The position numbers and the translations under genes were made by a program. A DNA stretch of 7,750 bases from an uncultured Eubacteriales bacterium (GTDB lineage: Bacteria; Bacillota; Clostridia; Oscillospirales; CAG-272), in the NCBI GenBank assembly GCA_900552255.1, contig URZF01000063.1:1-7750 (forward strand). The letters are read 5' to 3'. The notes under the pieces are model-generated. The model saw only the letters and a program-made list of their open reading frames with translations, was not told the DNA's origin and ran no database searches. Numbering within the stretch: the first letter of the stretch is position 1; each line of letters starts with the position of its first letter. Shown piece after piece: positions 1 through 6,940 of this stretch.

Positions 1-1956
1 GGTTCCGTATCGATGCTCACCTCCGCGGCTGCTATCACAAAGACTGAAAGCGGTATTTACTGCCTCGACTTTCTTGACTTTTCTGCGGATACCACGGCGC
101 TGTGGGCAAGATACAACGAGGAAACTGGCGAATGGGAGCAGAACGAGCGTCTTGACGAATACGGCGAGACTCTCGTAATCGACGGCTCCAACTACAACCA
201 GCCCATTGATGAGGACGGCAATGTCATTGCACCATGTTTTAAAATATACTCTTCTTACTTAAACAACACCACATGGTCTATCATCGAAAACGGCGAGGTG
301 CTCCATTTTGAAGTAACAGGCGCCAACACCACCCCGGGGCTCTCTTTTATCATCGATGAATATCATGAGAAAAACATGCAGATCGGTGCGGAGACCAACA
401 ATCAGGCGGAATATGTAAAGATCCGCGTCAGAAACTATAGCTCCTCCCCGAGATTCACGTTCGCTTTCGCAACCAATGCAACCAATAACTATAAGATAGT
501 ATCCGCTACGACATCGGATCTTTATGAGGATGCCAACGGTAAAAAATATATCTCCGGCTCCAGCGAATGGGAAACCTATATTTTCAGCATGAGAGACATC
601 AACAGTGCGACCAACTATAACGATCTTCTGACCAAAAACGATGACGGCGTGCCTCAGTCTCGCTGGGGAGGATTTCTGTCCGAGCTTGTTCTCTTCCCGT
701 TCGGCTATGACGTAACCGACGGCACAGGCTCTTATGTCGGCGCTGCGATCGATATCGACTATGTCGTAATCGGCAGCAAAGAATATGTCACCAATTATAA
801 AAGCGAGCTTGAATTAAAAGAAGAAAGCATCACCAGTCTCGAGCTCCTTTCAGTCCCTACCAAAACGGAATATTACGTCGGCGAATCCATCGACCTCACC
901 GGTCTTCAGCTGAGAGCTACCTATGCCGACGGCACATCGGAAATCCTTGACAACGCAAGCACAAGCGCCAATCTCGGAACTGCTTCCGACAGCACCCCTG
1001 TAACCCTGAAATTCGGGACACAATCCGTTTCCTACAACATTAAAGTAACGGGAATCCAGAATATAGAGCTCATCGAAGAGCCGGAATCAAAGCTTTACGA
1101 GCTTTCCGTCCTCAAAAACGGCTTTACGCCGGCAGGATTCAAATTCAAAGTGAATTATACCGACGGAACCTCAAATTCCGACATTTCTCCGTCTCTATTC
1201 AACTATCTCGGGGATCTTGAAACAGCGGGCAAAAAAACCATAACCGCAAATTACTACGGATATACGGTCCCGCTTGAGATCGAAATCATCAATGTTGTCG
1301 ATTTGGAAATCGCGACACCTGAAAAAGAATTCCGTTATAACGATGTATTGACGGAGGACGATTTTGAGATTTACTATGTATACAGCGACGGTTCCAAAAA
1401 ACTGAGCAGTGACAGCGAAACTCAAACGAGCCTCACCATCTCTGTCGCTTGCAGCACAAAAACGCCCGGAGACGTGATTGCTACTATCACCGGAGTAGAG
1501 GAAACGCTTGGCATCAACATCACAAAGGAAGTTACGGTAAAAGTAGAAGCACCTGTCGAAATGAGAGTTACACGTAATCCGCAAAAAACAACCTATGAGG
1601 TCGGAGAACAATTTGATGCAACCGATATGATGGTTTCTCTCATTTATGCCGACGAAAAATCTGTTACCATGAGTTCGGAAGACTACAAGGTCAGATTTGA
1701 TTCGAGCGAGCCCGGTGAAAAAACCGTCAGAATCGTTTCCGATATCGACGGAATCGATTTGAGCACCACTTTGACCGTCACCGTAAACGGCAGCATCATC
1801 GACACAGATAGCTCCGCGCCATCCACAACCAAATCTGATAATAACGGCGGTTCTTCCACAGGTCTTATCATCGGTATCATTGCTGCGGTCGTTGTTGTCG
1901 TAGCCGTTGTCGTTGTCGTAATCATCGTATTGAACAAGAAAAAGAAAAAATCATAA
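1..1956 (+). CDS. Cell-surface protein with bacterial Ig-like (Big_3-type) repeats and C-terminal membrane anchor; 5' end outside the window
   Basis: The reading frame is open from base 1, and the first ATG (13) has no evident ribosome binding site and no signal peptide after it, so the gene most likely starts left of the window. Counting from that ATG (647 residues), residues 1-262 form a beta-rich region with a late 'AAIDIDYVVIG' strand, reminiscent of carbohydrate-binding-like beta-sandwiches but not assignable by eye. Residues about 274-345, 350-426, 427-511 and 515-591 are four Ig-like units. Units 1 and 4 are clearest, with the Big_3 pattern 'YxVGExxDxTxLxLxxxYADG'; units 2 and 3 are more divergent but keep 'xYTDGTS' and 'YSDGSK'. 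Residues 592-616 are a Ser/Thr/Asn/Gly linker, 617-640 a Val/Ile-rich membrane helix, and the end is KKKKKS, which fits an extracellular protein with a short cytoplasmic tail. No LPXTG motif is seen. A role in adhesion or polysaccharide binding is an inference. It faces the hydrogenase operon convergently and is probably unrelated to it. Confidence 0.85.
   Translation, partial: GSVSMLTSAAAITKTESGIYCLDFLDFSADTTALWARYNEETGEWEQNERLDEYGETLVIDGSNYNQPIDEDGNVIAPCFKIYSSYLNNTTWSIIENGEVLHFEVTGANTTPGLSFIIDEYHEKNMQIGAETNNQAEYVKIRVRNYSSSPRFTFAFATNATNNYKIVSATTSDLYEDANGKKYISGSSEWETYIFSMRDINSATNYNDLLTKNDDGVPQSRWGGFLSELVLFPFGYDVTDGTGSYVGAAIDIDYVVIGSKEYVTNYKSELELKEESITSLELLSVPTKTEYYVGESIDLTGLQLRATYADGTSEILDNASTSANLGTASDSTPVTLKFGTQSVSYNIKVTGIQNIELIEEPESKLYELSVLKNGFTPAGFKFKVNYTDGTSNSDISPSLFNYLGDLETAGKKTITANYYGYTVPLEIEIINVVDLEIATPEKEFRYNDVLTEDDFEIYYVYSDGSKKLSSDSETQTSLTISVACSTKTPGDVIATITGVEETLGINITKEVTVKVEAPVEMRVTRNPQKTTYEVGEQFDATDMMVSLIYADEKSVTMSSEDYKVRFDSSEPGEKTVRIVSDIDGIDLSTTLTVTVNGSIIDTDSSAPSTTKSDNNGGSSTGLIIGIIAAVVVVVAVVVVVIIVLNKKKKKS
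1888..1920 (+). repeat. Low-complexity valine-codon tract (GTN repeats) in the membrane-anchor segment
   Basis: Eleven consecutive codons are GTC, GTT or GTA apart from one GCC, giving a short imperfect trinucleotide repeat that encodes the poly-Val core of the C-terminal membrane helix. The codons are mixed rather than identical, so selection for hydrophobicity explains it better than recent slippage. Confidence 0.6.
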
Positions 1957-1986
1957 CAACAAAGAATTTATTCTGCAATTCTAAAT

Positions 1987-2018
1987 AAAAGGGCACATTC
2001 TTTCGAATGTGCCCTTTC
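1987..2018 (+). terminator. Rho-independent terminator of the surface-protein gene, possibly bidirectional
   Basis: A perfect 10-bp stem (1991-2000 with 2005-2014, GGGCACATTC / GAATGTGCCC) closes a TTTC tetraloop. It is flanked by AAAA on the left and TTT on the right, which extend the pairing. It begins about 30 nt after the surface-protein stop. The T-run on the + side is interrupted (TTTCCCTTTT); the - side reads TTTTATTTA, so it could also act as a back-up terminator for the opposing operon. Confidence 0.85.
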
Positions 2019-2030
2019 CCTTTTACCGTT

Positions 2031-2068
2031 CAAAAAAAACGATCGGAATGCTCCGATCGTTTTTTGTT
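2031..2068 (-). terminator. Rho-independent terminator of the hydrogenase operon, probably bidirectional
   Basis: A perfect 9-bp stem (2039-2047 with 2052-2060, ACGATCGGA / TCCGATCGT) has a 4-nt loop and is flanked by an A-run (2032-2039) and a T-run (2060-2065). On the minus strand the hairpin is followed by about eight T, directly after the hydrogenase stop codon at 2070. The symmetric A/T tracts mean it can also stop + strand transcription that reads through the first hairpin. Confidence 0.9.
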
Positions 2069-2069
2069 T

Positions 2070-3503
2070 CTATCCTTCGATATTCAAAACGCCGATGGCG
2101 TCCTGAATGGTCTTTTCAAGAGCTTCCCTGCCGTATTTATCGACCTCAGCCTTGTTCTTCTCTCCATGCGTCAGGCAGCCCGCGCCGCCGATACAACCGC
2201 CCACGCAGGCCATTCCTTCAATGAAATTGCCGTCCAAGACGCGCCTGCTCGCCTTCAAAAGCGCCATTCTGCACGCTTCAATTCCGTCACAGGAAACCGC
2301 CTTCAAGTCAAAGTCGTCAACGCCCTGCTCCTTCAAGGCTTCCGCTACGGCATCCGAAAGCCCGCCGCAGCGGGCGAAGATCCTACCGAAATAGGAGGCG
2401 TTGTCGAGCACGTCCATGCCAAGAGAGGTGATATCGATATCCTTGCTGTCAAACAGGGCCTGAAGTTCCTCAAACGTGATCACGCTGTCTATGTAAGGCG
2501 CAACCTCCGGCTTGCGGAATTCCATTTTTTTCGCCGTACACGGACCGATAAAGACAATTTTAGCGCCCGGCGTCGTTTCCTTGATATATTTTGAGATCGT
2601 CCCGACCGGAGAAAGATTGTGCGACACGTACGGCGCAAGATCCGGAAACGCTTTCTGCACATAGGAGACGAACGCGGGACAGCAGGAGCTCGTGAGAAAG
2701 CCTTTTTCGGCAAGCTCAGCAGCTTCGTTATAGGCCACCATATCCGCCCCGAGCGCTGCTTCCACAACCGTATGGAATCCCAGCGCCTTGATGCCGCTGA
2801 TCACCTGACCAAGCTTCGCATAGGTAAACTGACTGGATATCGAAGGCGCAACAACGGCAAACACCTTGAAATTTTCATTGCCGCCGCTCTTTTTCAGCAA
2901 ATCGATCACGTCAAGAATATAGGATTTATCCGATATCGCGCCGAACGGGCATTGATATACGCAGGCGCCGCAGGAAATGCACTTGTCGTTGTTGATGGAC
3001 GCAGCCTTATCCTCGCGCATGGAGATCGCGCCGACCTTGCAGGAACGCTCGCAGGGACGCTTGAAATCCATGATCGCGCCATAGGGACACACCTTCGCGC
3101 ACTGTCCGCATTCCACGCATTTCGACTTGTCGATATGCGCGACATGCGCCTCGTCAAACGTAATGGCGCCTCGGCGGCAAACATCCTCACACCTATGCGC
3201 AAGACATCCGCGGCAGGTCTCCGTAACCTTATAGCCGCCGACCGGACACTCGTCGCATGCGATGTCGATGACCTCAATGACATTGGGATTGGCGCGGTCT
3301 CCTCCCATCGCGAGCTTCACGCGCTCCGAAAGAATCGCCCGCTCCTTATAGATGCAGCAGCGCATGGTCGCCTCATTCCCCGGTACAATCGTCTTGGGAA
3401 TATCGACGATGTGTTCAAGAAGCTCGTCACGCCATGCAAGCCGCGCGACCTCGCGGAGCACCTTATATTTCAAATGCTGTACTTTGGTATCAAATTTTCT
3501 CAC
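2070..3503 (-). CDS. hydA: Monomeric ferredoxin-linked [FeFe] hydrogenase (clostridial, group B-like)
   Basis: This 477-residue protein should catalyse reversible H2 formation from protons, using reduced ferredoxin in the cytoplasm. Residues 97-185 carry ferredoxin-type Fe-S motifs: C97/C100/C105/C109, C129/C132/C135/C139, a two-Cys element at C151/C155, and C175/C178/C181/C185. The H-cluster domain (about 212-445) has all three signatures: L1 TSSCCPAF (C274, C275; both the cluster ligand and the proton-relay Cys are present), L2 GPCTAKKME (C322, K325, E328) and L3 EGMACVGGC (C433, C437). The L1 'CCPAF' and L2 'GPC' forms, instead of CCPxW and MPC, suggest the group B-type monomeric enzymes of clostridia; this subgroup call is from memory of the motifs. 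The N-terminal 95 residues hold extra cysteines (C49, C50, C83, C86) of unknown role. The start is GTG at 3503, supported by GGAAGG 8 nt upstream. It is last in the operon, 32 nt after the phosphatase gene. HydEFG maturases are not in the window. Confidence 0.93.
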   Translation of the reverse strand: MRKFDTKVQHLKYKVLREVARLAWRDELLEHIVDIPKTIVPGNEATMRCCIYKERAILSERVKLAMGGDRANPNVIEVIDIACDECPVGGYKVTETCRGCLAHRCEDVCRRGAITFDEAHVAHIDKSKCVECGQCAKVCPYGAIMDFKRPCERSCKVGAISMREDKAASINNDKCISCGACVYQCPFGAISDKSYILDVIDLLKKSGGNENFKVFAVVAPSISSQFTYAKLGQVISGIKALGFHTVVEAALGADMVAYNEAAELAEKGFLTSSCCPAFVSYVQKAFPDLAPYVSHNLSPVGTISKYIKETTPGAKIVFIGPCTAKKMEFRKPEVAPYIDSVITFEELQALFDSKDIDITSLGMDVLDNASYFGRIFARCGGLSDAVAEALKEQGVDDFDLKAVSCDGIEACRMALLKASRRVLDGNFIEGMACVGGCIGGAGCLTHGEKNKAEVDKYGREALEKTIQDAIGVLNIEG

Positions 3504-3511
3504 AGCCGATA

Positions 3512-3517
3512 CCTTCC
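3512..3517 (-). promoter_or_regulatory. Ribosome binding site supporting the GTG start of the [FeFe] hydrogenase
   Basis: GGAAGG (minus strand), within GAAGGAAGGT at 3511-3520, lies 8 nt before the GTG at 3501-3503. The next in-frame ATG (residue 47) lies inside conserved-looking sequence, so GTG is preferred. This is the only gene of the operon that does not use ATG, and its site is weaker than the AGGAGG of the leading genes. Confidence 0.65.
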
Positions 3518-3535
3518 TTCCCTCAAATATCTATA

Positions 3536-4708
3536 TCAGAAATAACTGACTTTGATTCTTTTTCCCATTTTCTTCAAGCATTCAGAGAGCTCAGAAACAA
3601 GCTGCATCTTAATATTGAAGTTGATCGGCAGATCGGGATTCTGATGTGCCGGATTCATCGCACGGCCGACATAAAAATTGATATCGGTCGCCTCCTCAAA
3701 AAGCATCCGGCAGATCATCGAGGCGCCGTCCTGCCTGTAGCTCCACTCTTTATACGATTCGTTGTCCTTGATATAATCCTTCGCATATGTGAGCACTCGA
3801 TTGATCGTGATGACGCCCTCGGTCACAAGATCGACACCGTCGATATGCGCGATCGGGGGGATTTCCGGATCGACGAAATTCATTTCCGTGCGCACCGTTT
3901 TTCCGAGATAACGTGCGGCAATCGAAGAGGTCGTCCCTCCGCACACGATATGTCCGCCCTCCTTGGAAAAGAAGAGCGACATCATTTTATCGCAGTCGTC
4001 CCGGTTCGACGGAGGGCCGAACAAAAGATTCATCGGCGACCGCTTTCGGATCCTGACCGTACACACCGTGGCGTCGTCTCCCGGCTTTCCGTCATACAAA
4101 CGGTTGCATTCGTCGAGAAGAATCGAGGAAAGCGTCTTCGCCGTAAAGCCGACGTCATAAAACGTCTCCATATAGGAGATGATGTCCTTTCTGTCCCATC
4201 CGAAATTGAGCGCAAGTCCCACCCCCGCATGGATACAGCCGTCACTCATGGCGATGAAAATATCATTCTCTTGAAGCTTGATTCGGGAACGATAAATGGA
4301 TTTTCCGCCGATATTCAGTTCCGTTTTCGGAATTTCAACGCCGTGTCCGTCCCGGAGAAGAATGACCAACGGGTTATCATATTGGAGGATCTCAGCGTAT
4401 TCATTGTTCACGATCCGGATCAGCGTAAAGGTCGAATACGCAACACCGCGCACGGAGCATACCGGAAGCGTGGCAGCGATCGTCGATACGCAGTCCTCCA
4501 TGGAAAGTCCTTCGGAGATCATCGTGGATATGATTTTGGCCGTCAATGTCGAAAGTATGCTCGCCTTGACGCCGCTCCCAAGCCCATCCGCAAGCACGAT
4601 CACCGTCGAACCGTCGTTCTGCTCGATGACATCGACATGATCGCCGCATAGCTCCTCCCCATAATGGTTGACGCTTCGATAACCGATATCCGCACAAAGA
4701 TTATTCAT
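3536..4708 (-). CDS. PP2C/SpoIIE-type serine/threonine phosphatase of the sensory-hydrogenase operon, with unknown C-terminal domain
   Basis: This 390-residue soluble protein is predicted to remove phosphate from Ser/Thr of a partner protein, using two metal ions. The PP2C/SpoIIE fold covers about residues 1-222, and the expected acidic metal ligands are all present: D23 (CGDHV), D41 (ADGLGSG), D156 (MSDGC) and D211/D212 (GDDAT). Activity is therefore expected. Residues about 223-390 form an extra domain I cannot assign; it has the segment HIVCGGTTSSIAARYLGK (253-270) and ends in a basic tail. There is no membrane segment and no GAF, PAS or receiver domain, so the signal must come from another protein. 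The start codon overlaps the end of the HydS-like gene by 8 nt, with AAGGAGT 9 nt upstream, which implies translational coupling and suggests a functional partnership. SpoIIE-type phosphatases next to PAS-containing hydrogenases are known in clostridia. A role in sporulation itself is less likely. The substrate is unknown. Confidence 0.85.
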   Translation of the reverse strand: MNNLCADIGYRSVNHYGEELCGDHVDVIEQNDGSTVIVLADGLGSGVKASILSTLTAKIISTMISEGLSMEDCVSTIAATLPVCSVRGVAYSTFTLIRIVNNEYAEILQYDNPLVILLRDGHGVEIPKTELNIGGKSIYRSRIKLQENDIFIAMSDGCIHAGVGLALNFGWDRKDIISYMETFYDVGFTAKTLSSILLDECNRLYDGKPGDDATVCTVRIRKRSPMNLLFGPPSNRDDCDKMMSLFFSKEGGHIVCGGTTSSIAARYLGKTVRTEMNFVDPEIPPIAHIDGVDLVTEGVITINRVLTYAKDYIKDNESYKEWSYRQDGASMICRMLFEEATDINFYVGRAMNPAHQNPDLPINFNIKMQLVSELSECLKKMGKRIKVSYF

Positions 4709-6374
4709 CCGCTATCGACTCCTTCAATTTCGTAAGCGCGATCTTCGTCTCGGCCGCCGTCTCACCGAGCAAAGACGCGATCTCCTGAACGATCCGCATC
4801 TGCTTATCGACCACCTTATCCGCGATTTCGACTGTTTGACGGCTCATTTCCTCTTTTTTCTCGCGTTCAATTTCCTCATCGGTCACATCGCGCATGATAC
4901 AGATGAGAATGCGGTACTCCTTGTCAAAAACAACGGTCTGCTCCACATAGCGGTCATACTCGGCAAGATAGACATGCTGTCCGGAAACACCGCGCCCCGT
5001 ATTTTTCACCTCCATGAACACCTTCGGATCCAAAATGCGGACGACCGGCTCGCCCATGACGTCCGACGCACGCGAAATGTTCATGAGTCCCAGCGCCGCG
5101 CGGTTGATCTGCTGAACCTCCAGGTTTTCGTTCAGCACGACGATGCCGTTCGGCGTATTATTGATGATGTTGTCCGAGAAATTCTCCGCCCTGTCCTTGA
5201 GATACGGCAGACACATCGAAATTTCCGCTTTCCCCTGATAGATCGCCACCGCCTTCGCGCGGCACGTATCATATCCGCAGGAACCGCAATTGAGTTCATC
5301 CGACGGCTTTGTTTTCCCCATCTGACGGAGAATCTCCGTAATTTCGGCTTCCGTCGGCATTTTCAGCTTGCGCTCTATGTATTCAAAATGCTTTTCGGTA
5401 TCCTGTCTTTCCGGCTGCAAAACGTCAAAATCATTTTTTCCGGCATATTCGGATACGGCGATATAGCTGCGCACGGGAGAACGATGATATTTCTCCATAA
5501 CGGGACCGCCCACACAGCTTCCCACACATGCGGACATCTCGATGAAGCATTTGTGCAGCTTTCCCTCTTCGATGTCGCGCAGCGCCGCCATACAACTCTC
5601 CACGCCGTCGATGGCAAGATAGGTATAACCGGCCGCCGTGCAGTCCATCGTTTTCAGAATGCCGCCCGTCGTCGGGAAAAAGCGGGCGCGGCTGTCCGGA
5701 TTTTTATCCTTTCTTTGCCTGAGCGTCACATGCTCGCGGCCAAACCATTCCGTCAGCTCTTCAAATGTCAAAACCGCATCGACCCCCTTGTAATAATCCG
5801 CCTCGTCCTTTTTTGCGACACACGGACCGATGAACACGGTCTTCGCATTCGGATGTCTGCGCTTGATATCCGCGGAATGCGCCTGCATCGGGCTCATCAC
5901 ATCCGCAAGATACGGCAGCTCCGCCGGAAAATACTTCTGTATGAGGAGATTCACAGAATGACAGCAGGAGGAAATCAGCACGTCCTGTCTGCCTTCCGCC
6001 AATATATGCTCATATTCCCGCTTGACGATCGTAGCGCCGATCGCCGTTTCCTCGGCGTCGGCAAATCCGATTTTCCGGAGCGCCTCGCGAAGCTCGTCGA
6101 TCCCCACATCCTCATAATTGGCGATAAAAGAAGGCGCGACGCTCGCAATGACAGGCTCACCGCCGCTCAGCAGCGTGTGCACAAGCTCCGTGCTGTCCGC
6201 GATCTGCTTCGCGTTCTGCGGACATACGACAAAGCATTGACCGCAAAGGATGCACTCGTTGCCGACGATGTTCGCCTGATTGCCGGAAAACCGAATGGAC
6301 TTCACCGGACAGTGACGGATACATTTATAGCAATTTTTACAATTGGATTTTTTCAGCTTCAAAAACTCAGCCAT
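4701..6374 (-). CDS. hydS: Putative sensory [FeFe]-hydrogenase: ferredoxin domain, H-cluster domain, FeS4 domain, PAS domain (HydS-like)
   Basis: The protein has 557 residues. Residues 8-55 are a 2x[4Fe-4S] ferredoxin (C12/C15/C18/C22 and C41/C44/C47/C51). Residues about 74-305 are an [FeFe]-hydrogenase H-cluster domain with L1 ISSCCHS (C137, C138), L2 GPCVAKKDE (C185, K188, E191) and L3 MSACVGSC (C283, C287). Residues 361-391 are an FeS4-type motif, C363-x2-C366-x4-C371-x16-C388. Residues about 398-500 are a PAS domain, and about 498-555 a charged helical, probably coiled-coil, tail. All four H-cluster cysteine ligands remain, but the L1 proline is replaced by His139 and L3 is GSC rather than GGC, unlike the catalytic paralogue in the same operon. 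This architecture matches sensory hydrogenases (HydS), thought to sense H2 or redox state. There is no kinase, cyclase or DNA-binding output domain, so output probably goes through the overlapping phosphatase gene. The start is ATG at 6374 with AAAGGAGG (6384-6391) 9 nt upstream. A catalytic rather than sensory role cannot be ruled out from sequence. Confidence 0.88.
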   Translation of the reverse strand: MAEFLKLKKSNCKNCYKCIRHCPVKSIRFSGNQANIVGNECILCGQCFVVCPQNAKQIADSTELVHTLLSGGEPVIASVAPSFIANYEDVGIDELREALRKIGFADAEETAIGATIVKREYEHILAEGRQDVLISSCCHSVNLLIQKYFPAELPYLADVMSPMQAHSADIKRRHPNAKTVFIGPCVAKKDEADYYKGVDAVLTFEELTEWFGREHVTLRQRKDKNPDSRARFFPTTGGILKTMDCTAAGYTYLAIDGVESCMAALRDIEEGKLHKCFIEMSACVGSCVGGPVMEKYHRSPVRSYIAVSEYAGKNDFDVLQPERQDTEKHFEYIERKLKMPTEAEITEILRQMGKTKPSDELNCGSCGYDTCRAKAVAIYQGKAEISMCLPYLKDRAENFSDNIINNTPNGIVVLNENLEVQQINRAALGLMNISRASDVMGEPVVRILDPKVFMEVKNTGRGVSGQHVYLAEYDRYVEQTVVFDKEYRILICIMRDVTDEEIEREKKEEMSRQTVEIADKVVDKQMRIVQEIASLLGETAAETKIALTKLKESIADE

Positions 6375-6383
6375 GACGATTTT

Positions 6384-6391
6384 CCTCCTTT
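6384..6391 (-). promoter_or_regulatory. Strong ribosome binding site of the HydS-like gene
   Basis: AAAGGAGG on the minus strand ends 9 nt before the ATG at 6374 and touches the stop codon of the preceding [2Fe-2S] gene (6391-6393). Translation of the two is therefore probably coupled. Confidence 0.7.
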
Positions 6392-6642
6392 CACGATTTC
6401 AGCTTATCAAGAATCTTCTCGCGAAAAAACATATCGAAGCCCGACGGCGTCACGCCGGTATATACGTCGTCATCCACTTGGATCGTCACGCCGACGCGGT
6501 TGCACTTGCCGATGCAAAAGCTGCCGGCAAGCGTGACCTCATCCTCCAAAGAATGCTCCGAAACCGCCCTTTTCATCAGCTCCACAATCTCATGCGAACC
6601 CTTGATATGACAGGAGCTTCCGACACAAATCTGAACGATCAT
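6391..6642 (-). CDS. Thioredoxin-fold [2Fe-2S] protein (NuoE C-terminal-like), second copy
   Basis: This 83-residue protein has the four-cysteine signature of thioredoxin-like [2Fe-2S] ferredoxins: C6-x4-C11 and C43-x3-C47, within CVGSSCHIKGS and GSFCIGKC. That corresponds to the C-terminal half of NuoE/HndA (24-kDa subunit family) without the N-terminal helical domain. The frame remains open upstream to an ATG at 6738, but that extension would overlap the preceding gene and has no family resemblance. The ATG at 6642 has AAGGAGG 6 nt upstream and gives an N-terminus aligned with the sister protein. It is a likely cytoplasmic one-electron carrier between ferredoxin or pyridine-nucleotide systems and the HydS-like protein encoded 16 nt downstream; this role is inferred from context. 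No NuoF-type flavoprotein partner is encoded in the window. Confidence 0.88.
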   Translation of the reverse strand: MIVQICVGSSCHIKGSHEIVELMKRAVSEHSLEDEVTLAGSFCIGKCNRVGVTIQVDDDVYTGVTPSGFDMFFREKILDKLKS

Positions 6643-6648
6643 AAAAGA

Positions 6649-6655
6649 CCTCCTT
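6649..6655 (-). promoter_or_regulatory. Ribosome binding site that fixes the start of the second [2Fe-2S] protein
   Basis: AAGGAGG on the minus strand lies 6 nt before the ATG at 6642. It rules in favour of the 83-residue product over the longer upstream ATG at 6738. Confidence 0.75.
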
Positions 6656-6660
6656 CTCTG

Positions 6661-6677
6661 TTTGCCGAACCGACAAA
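6661..6677 (-). other. Small hairpin between the two [2Fe-2S] genes
   Basis: On the minus strand TTTGTCG and CGGCAAA pair over 7 bp (one G-U) around a 3-nt loop, just upstream of the ribosome binding site for the second [2Fe-2S] gene. There is no T-run after it, so it is not an intrinsic terminator. It could affect mRNA stability, or be chance in the only spacer of this size (57 nt) within the operon. Confidence 0.3.
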
Positions 6678-6700
6678 AGCATATTGGATCCGTCTGTGAT

Positions 6701-6940
6701 TTAGAGCTTTGATACGATCTCCGATTGGAAAAATTCATCCACCGTTTCCGGCGTCACCGAAAAAATCTCGTCGCCAATCGTGACGCATACCCCTCGCTGA
6801 CACTGCCCGAGGCAGAACGTGCCCGCAAGCTCGACCTTGCCCTCAAGATGTCCCTCGGAAATCAGTCTTTTCAGCTCCTCGACGACCTTGCGCGAGCCTT
6901 TGAGATGGCAGGAGCTGCCGATACATACCGTGACCTTCAT
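6701..6940 (-). CDS. Thioredoxin-fold [2Fe-2S] protein (NuoE C-terminal-like), first copy
   Basis: This 79-residue protein carries the same signature as the following gene: C6-x4-C11 (CIGSSCHLKGS) and C43-x3-C47 (GTFCLGQC), so it should bind one [2Fe-2S] cluster in a thioredoxin fold. It has one further cysteine, C52, absent from the sister copy. The two proteins align almost without gaps over the first 49 residues (shared VCVGSSCH/ICVGSSCH-type start, LAGxFCxGxC core), pointing to an old tandem duplication. The start at 6940 overlaps the stop of the kinase-like gene in an ATGA arrangement, with GGAGGG (6949-6954) 8 nt upstream. An electron-transfer or redox-relay role for the hydrogenase/sensor module is inferred. 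No NADH-binding flavoprotein gene is adjacent, so it is unlikely to be part of a bifurcating complex encoded here. Confidence 0.88.
   Translation of the reverse strand: MKVTVCIGSSCHLKGSRKVVEELKRLISEGHLEGKVELAGTFCLGQCQRGVCVTIGDEIFSVTPETVDEFFQSEIVSKL

Noticed and set aside
1888..1920. GTN trinucleotide repeat as a phase-variation tract
   Set aside because: The repeat unit is 3 nt and imperfect, so slippage would not shift frame, and the codons are mixed. It is explained by a hydrophobic membrane helix.
3536..4708. Sporulation phosphatase SpoIIE
   Set aside because: SpoIIE has an N-terminal multi-pass membrane region and is about twice as long. This protein is soluble, with a different C-terminal domain and a hydrogenase context.
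3434..6536. Long open frames on the + strand opposite the operon (405 and 566 residues at 3434-4651 and 4836-6536)
   Set aside because: They are antisense to genes with clear motifs, their products are rich in Arg/His/Ile without recognisable domains, and no good ribosome binding sites precede them. They arise from the codon bias of the minus-strand genes.
6643..6738. Longer N-terminus for the second [2Fe-2S] protein (start at 6738)
   Set aside because: The extension overlaps the previous gene, has no family similarity, and the ATG at 6642 has a well-placed AAGGAGG.
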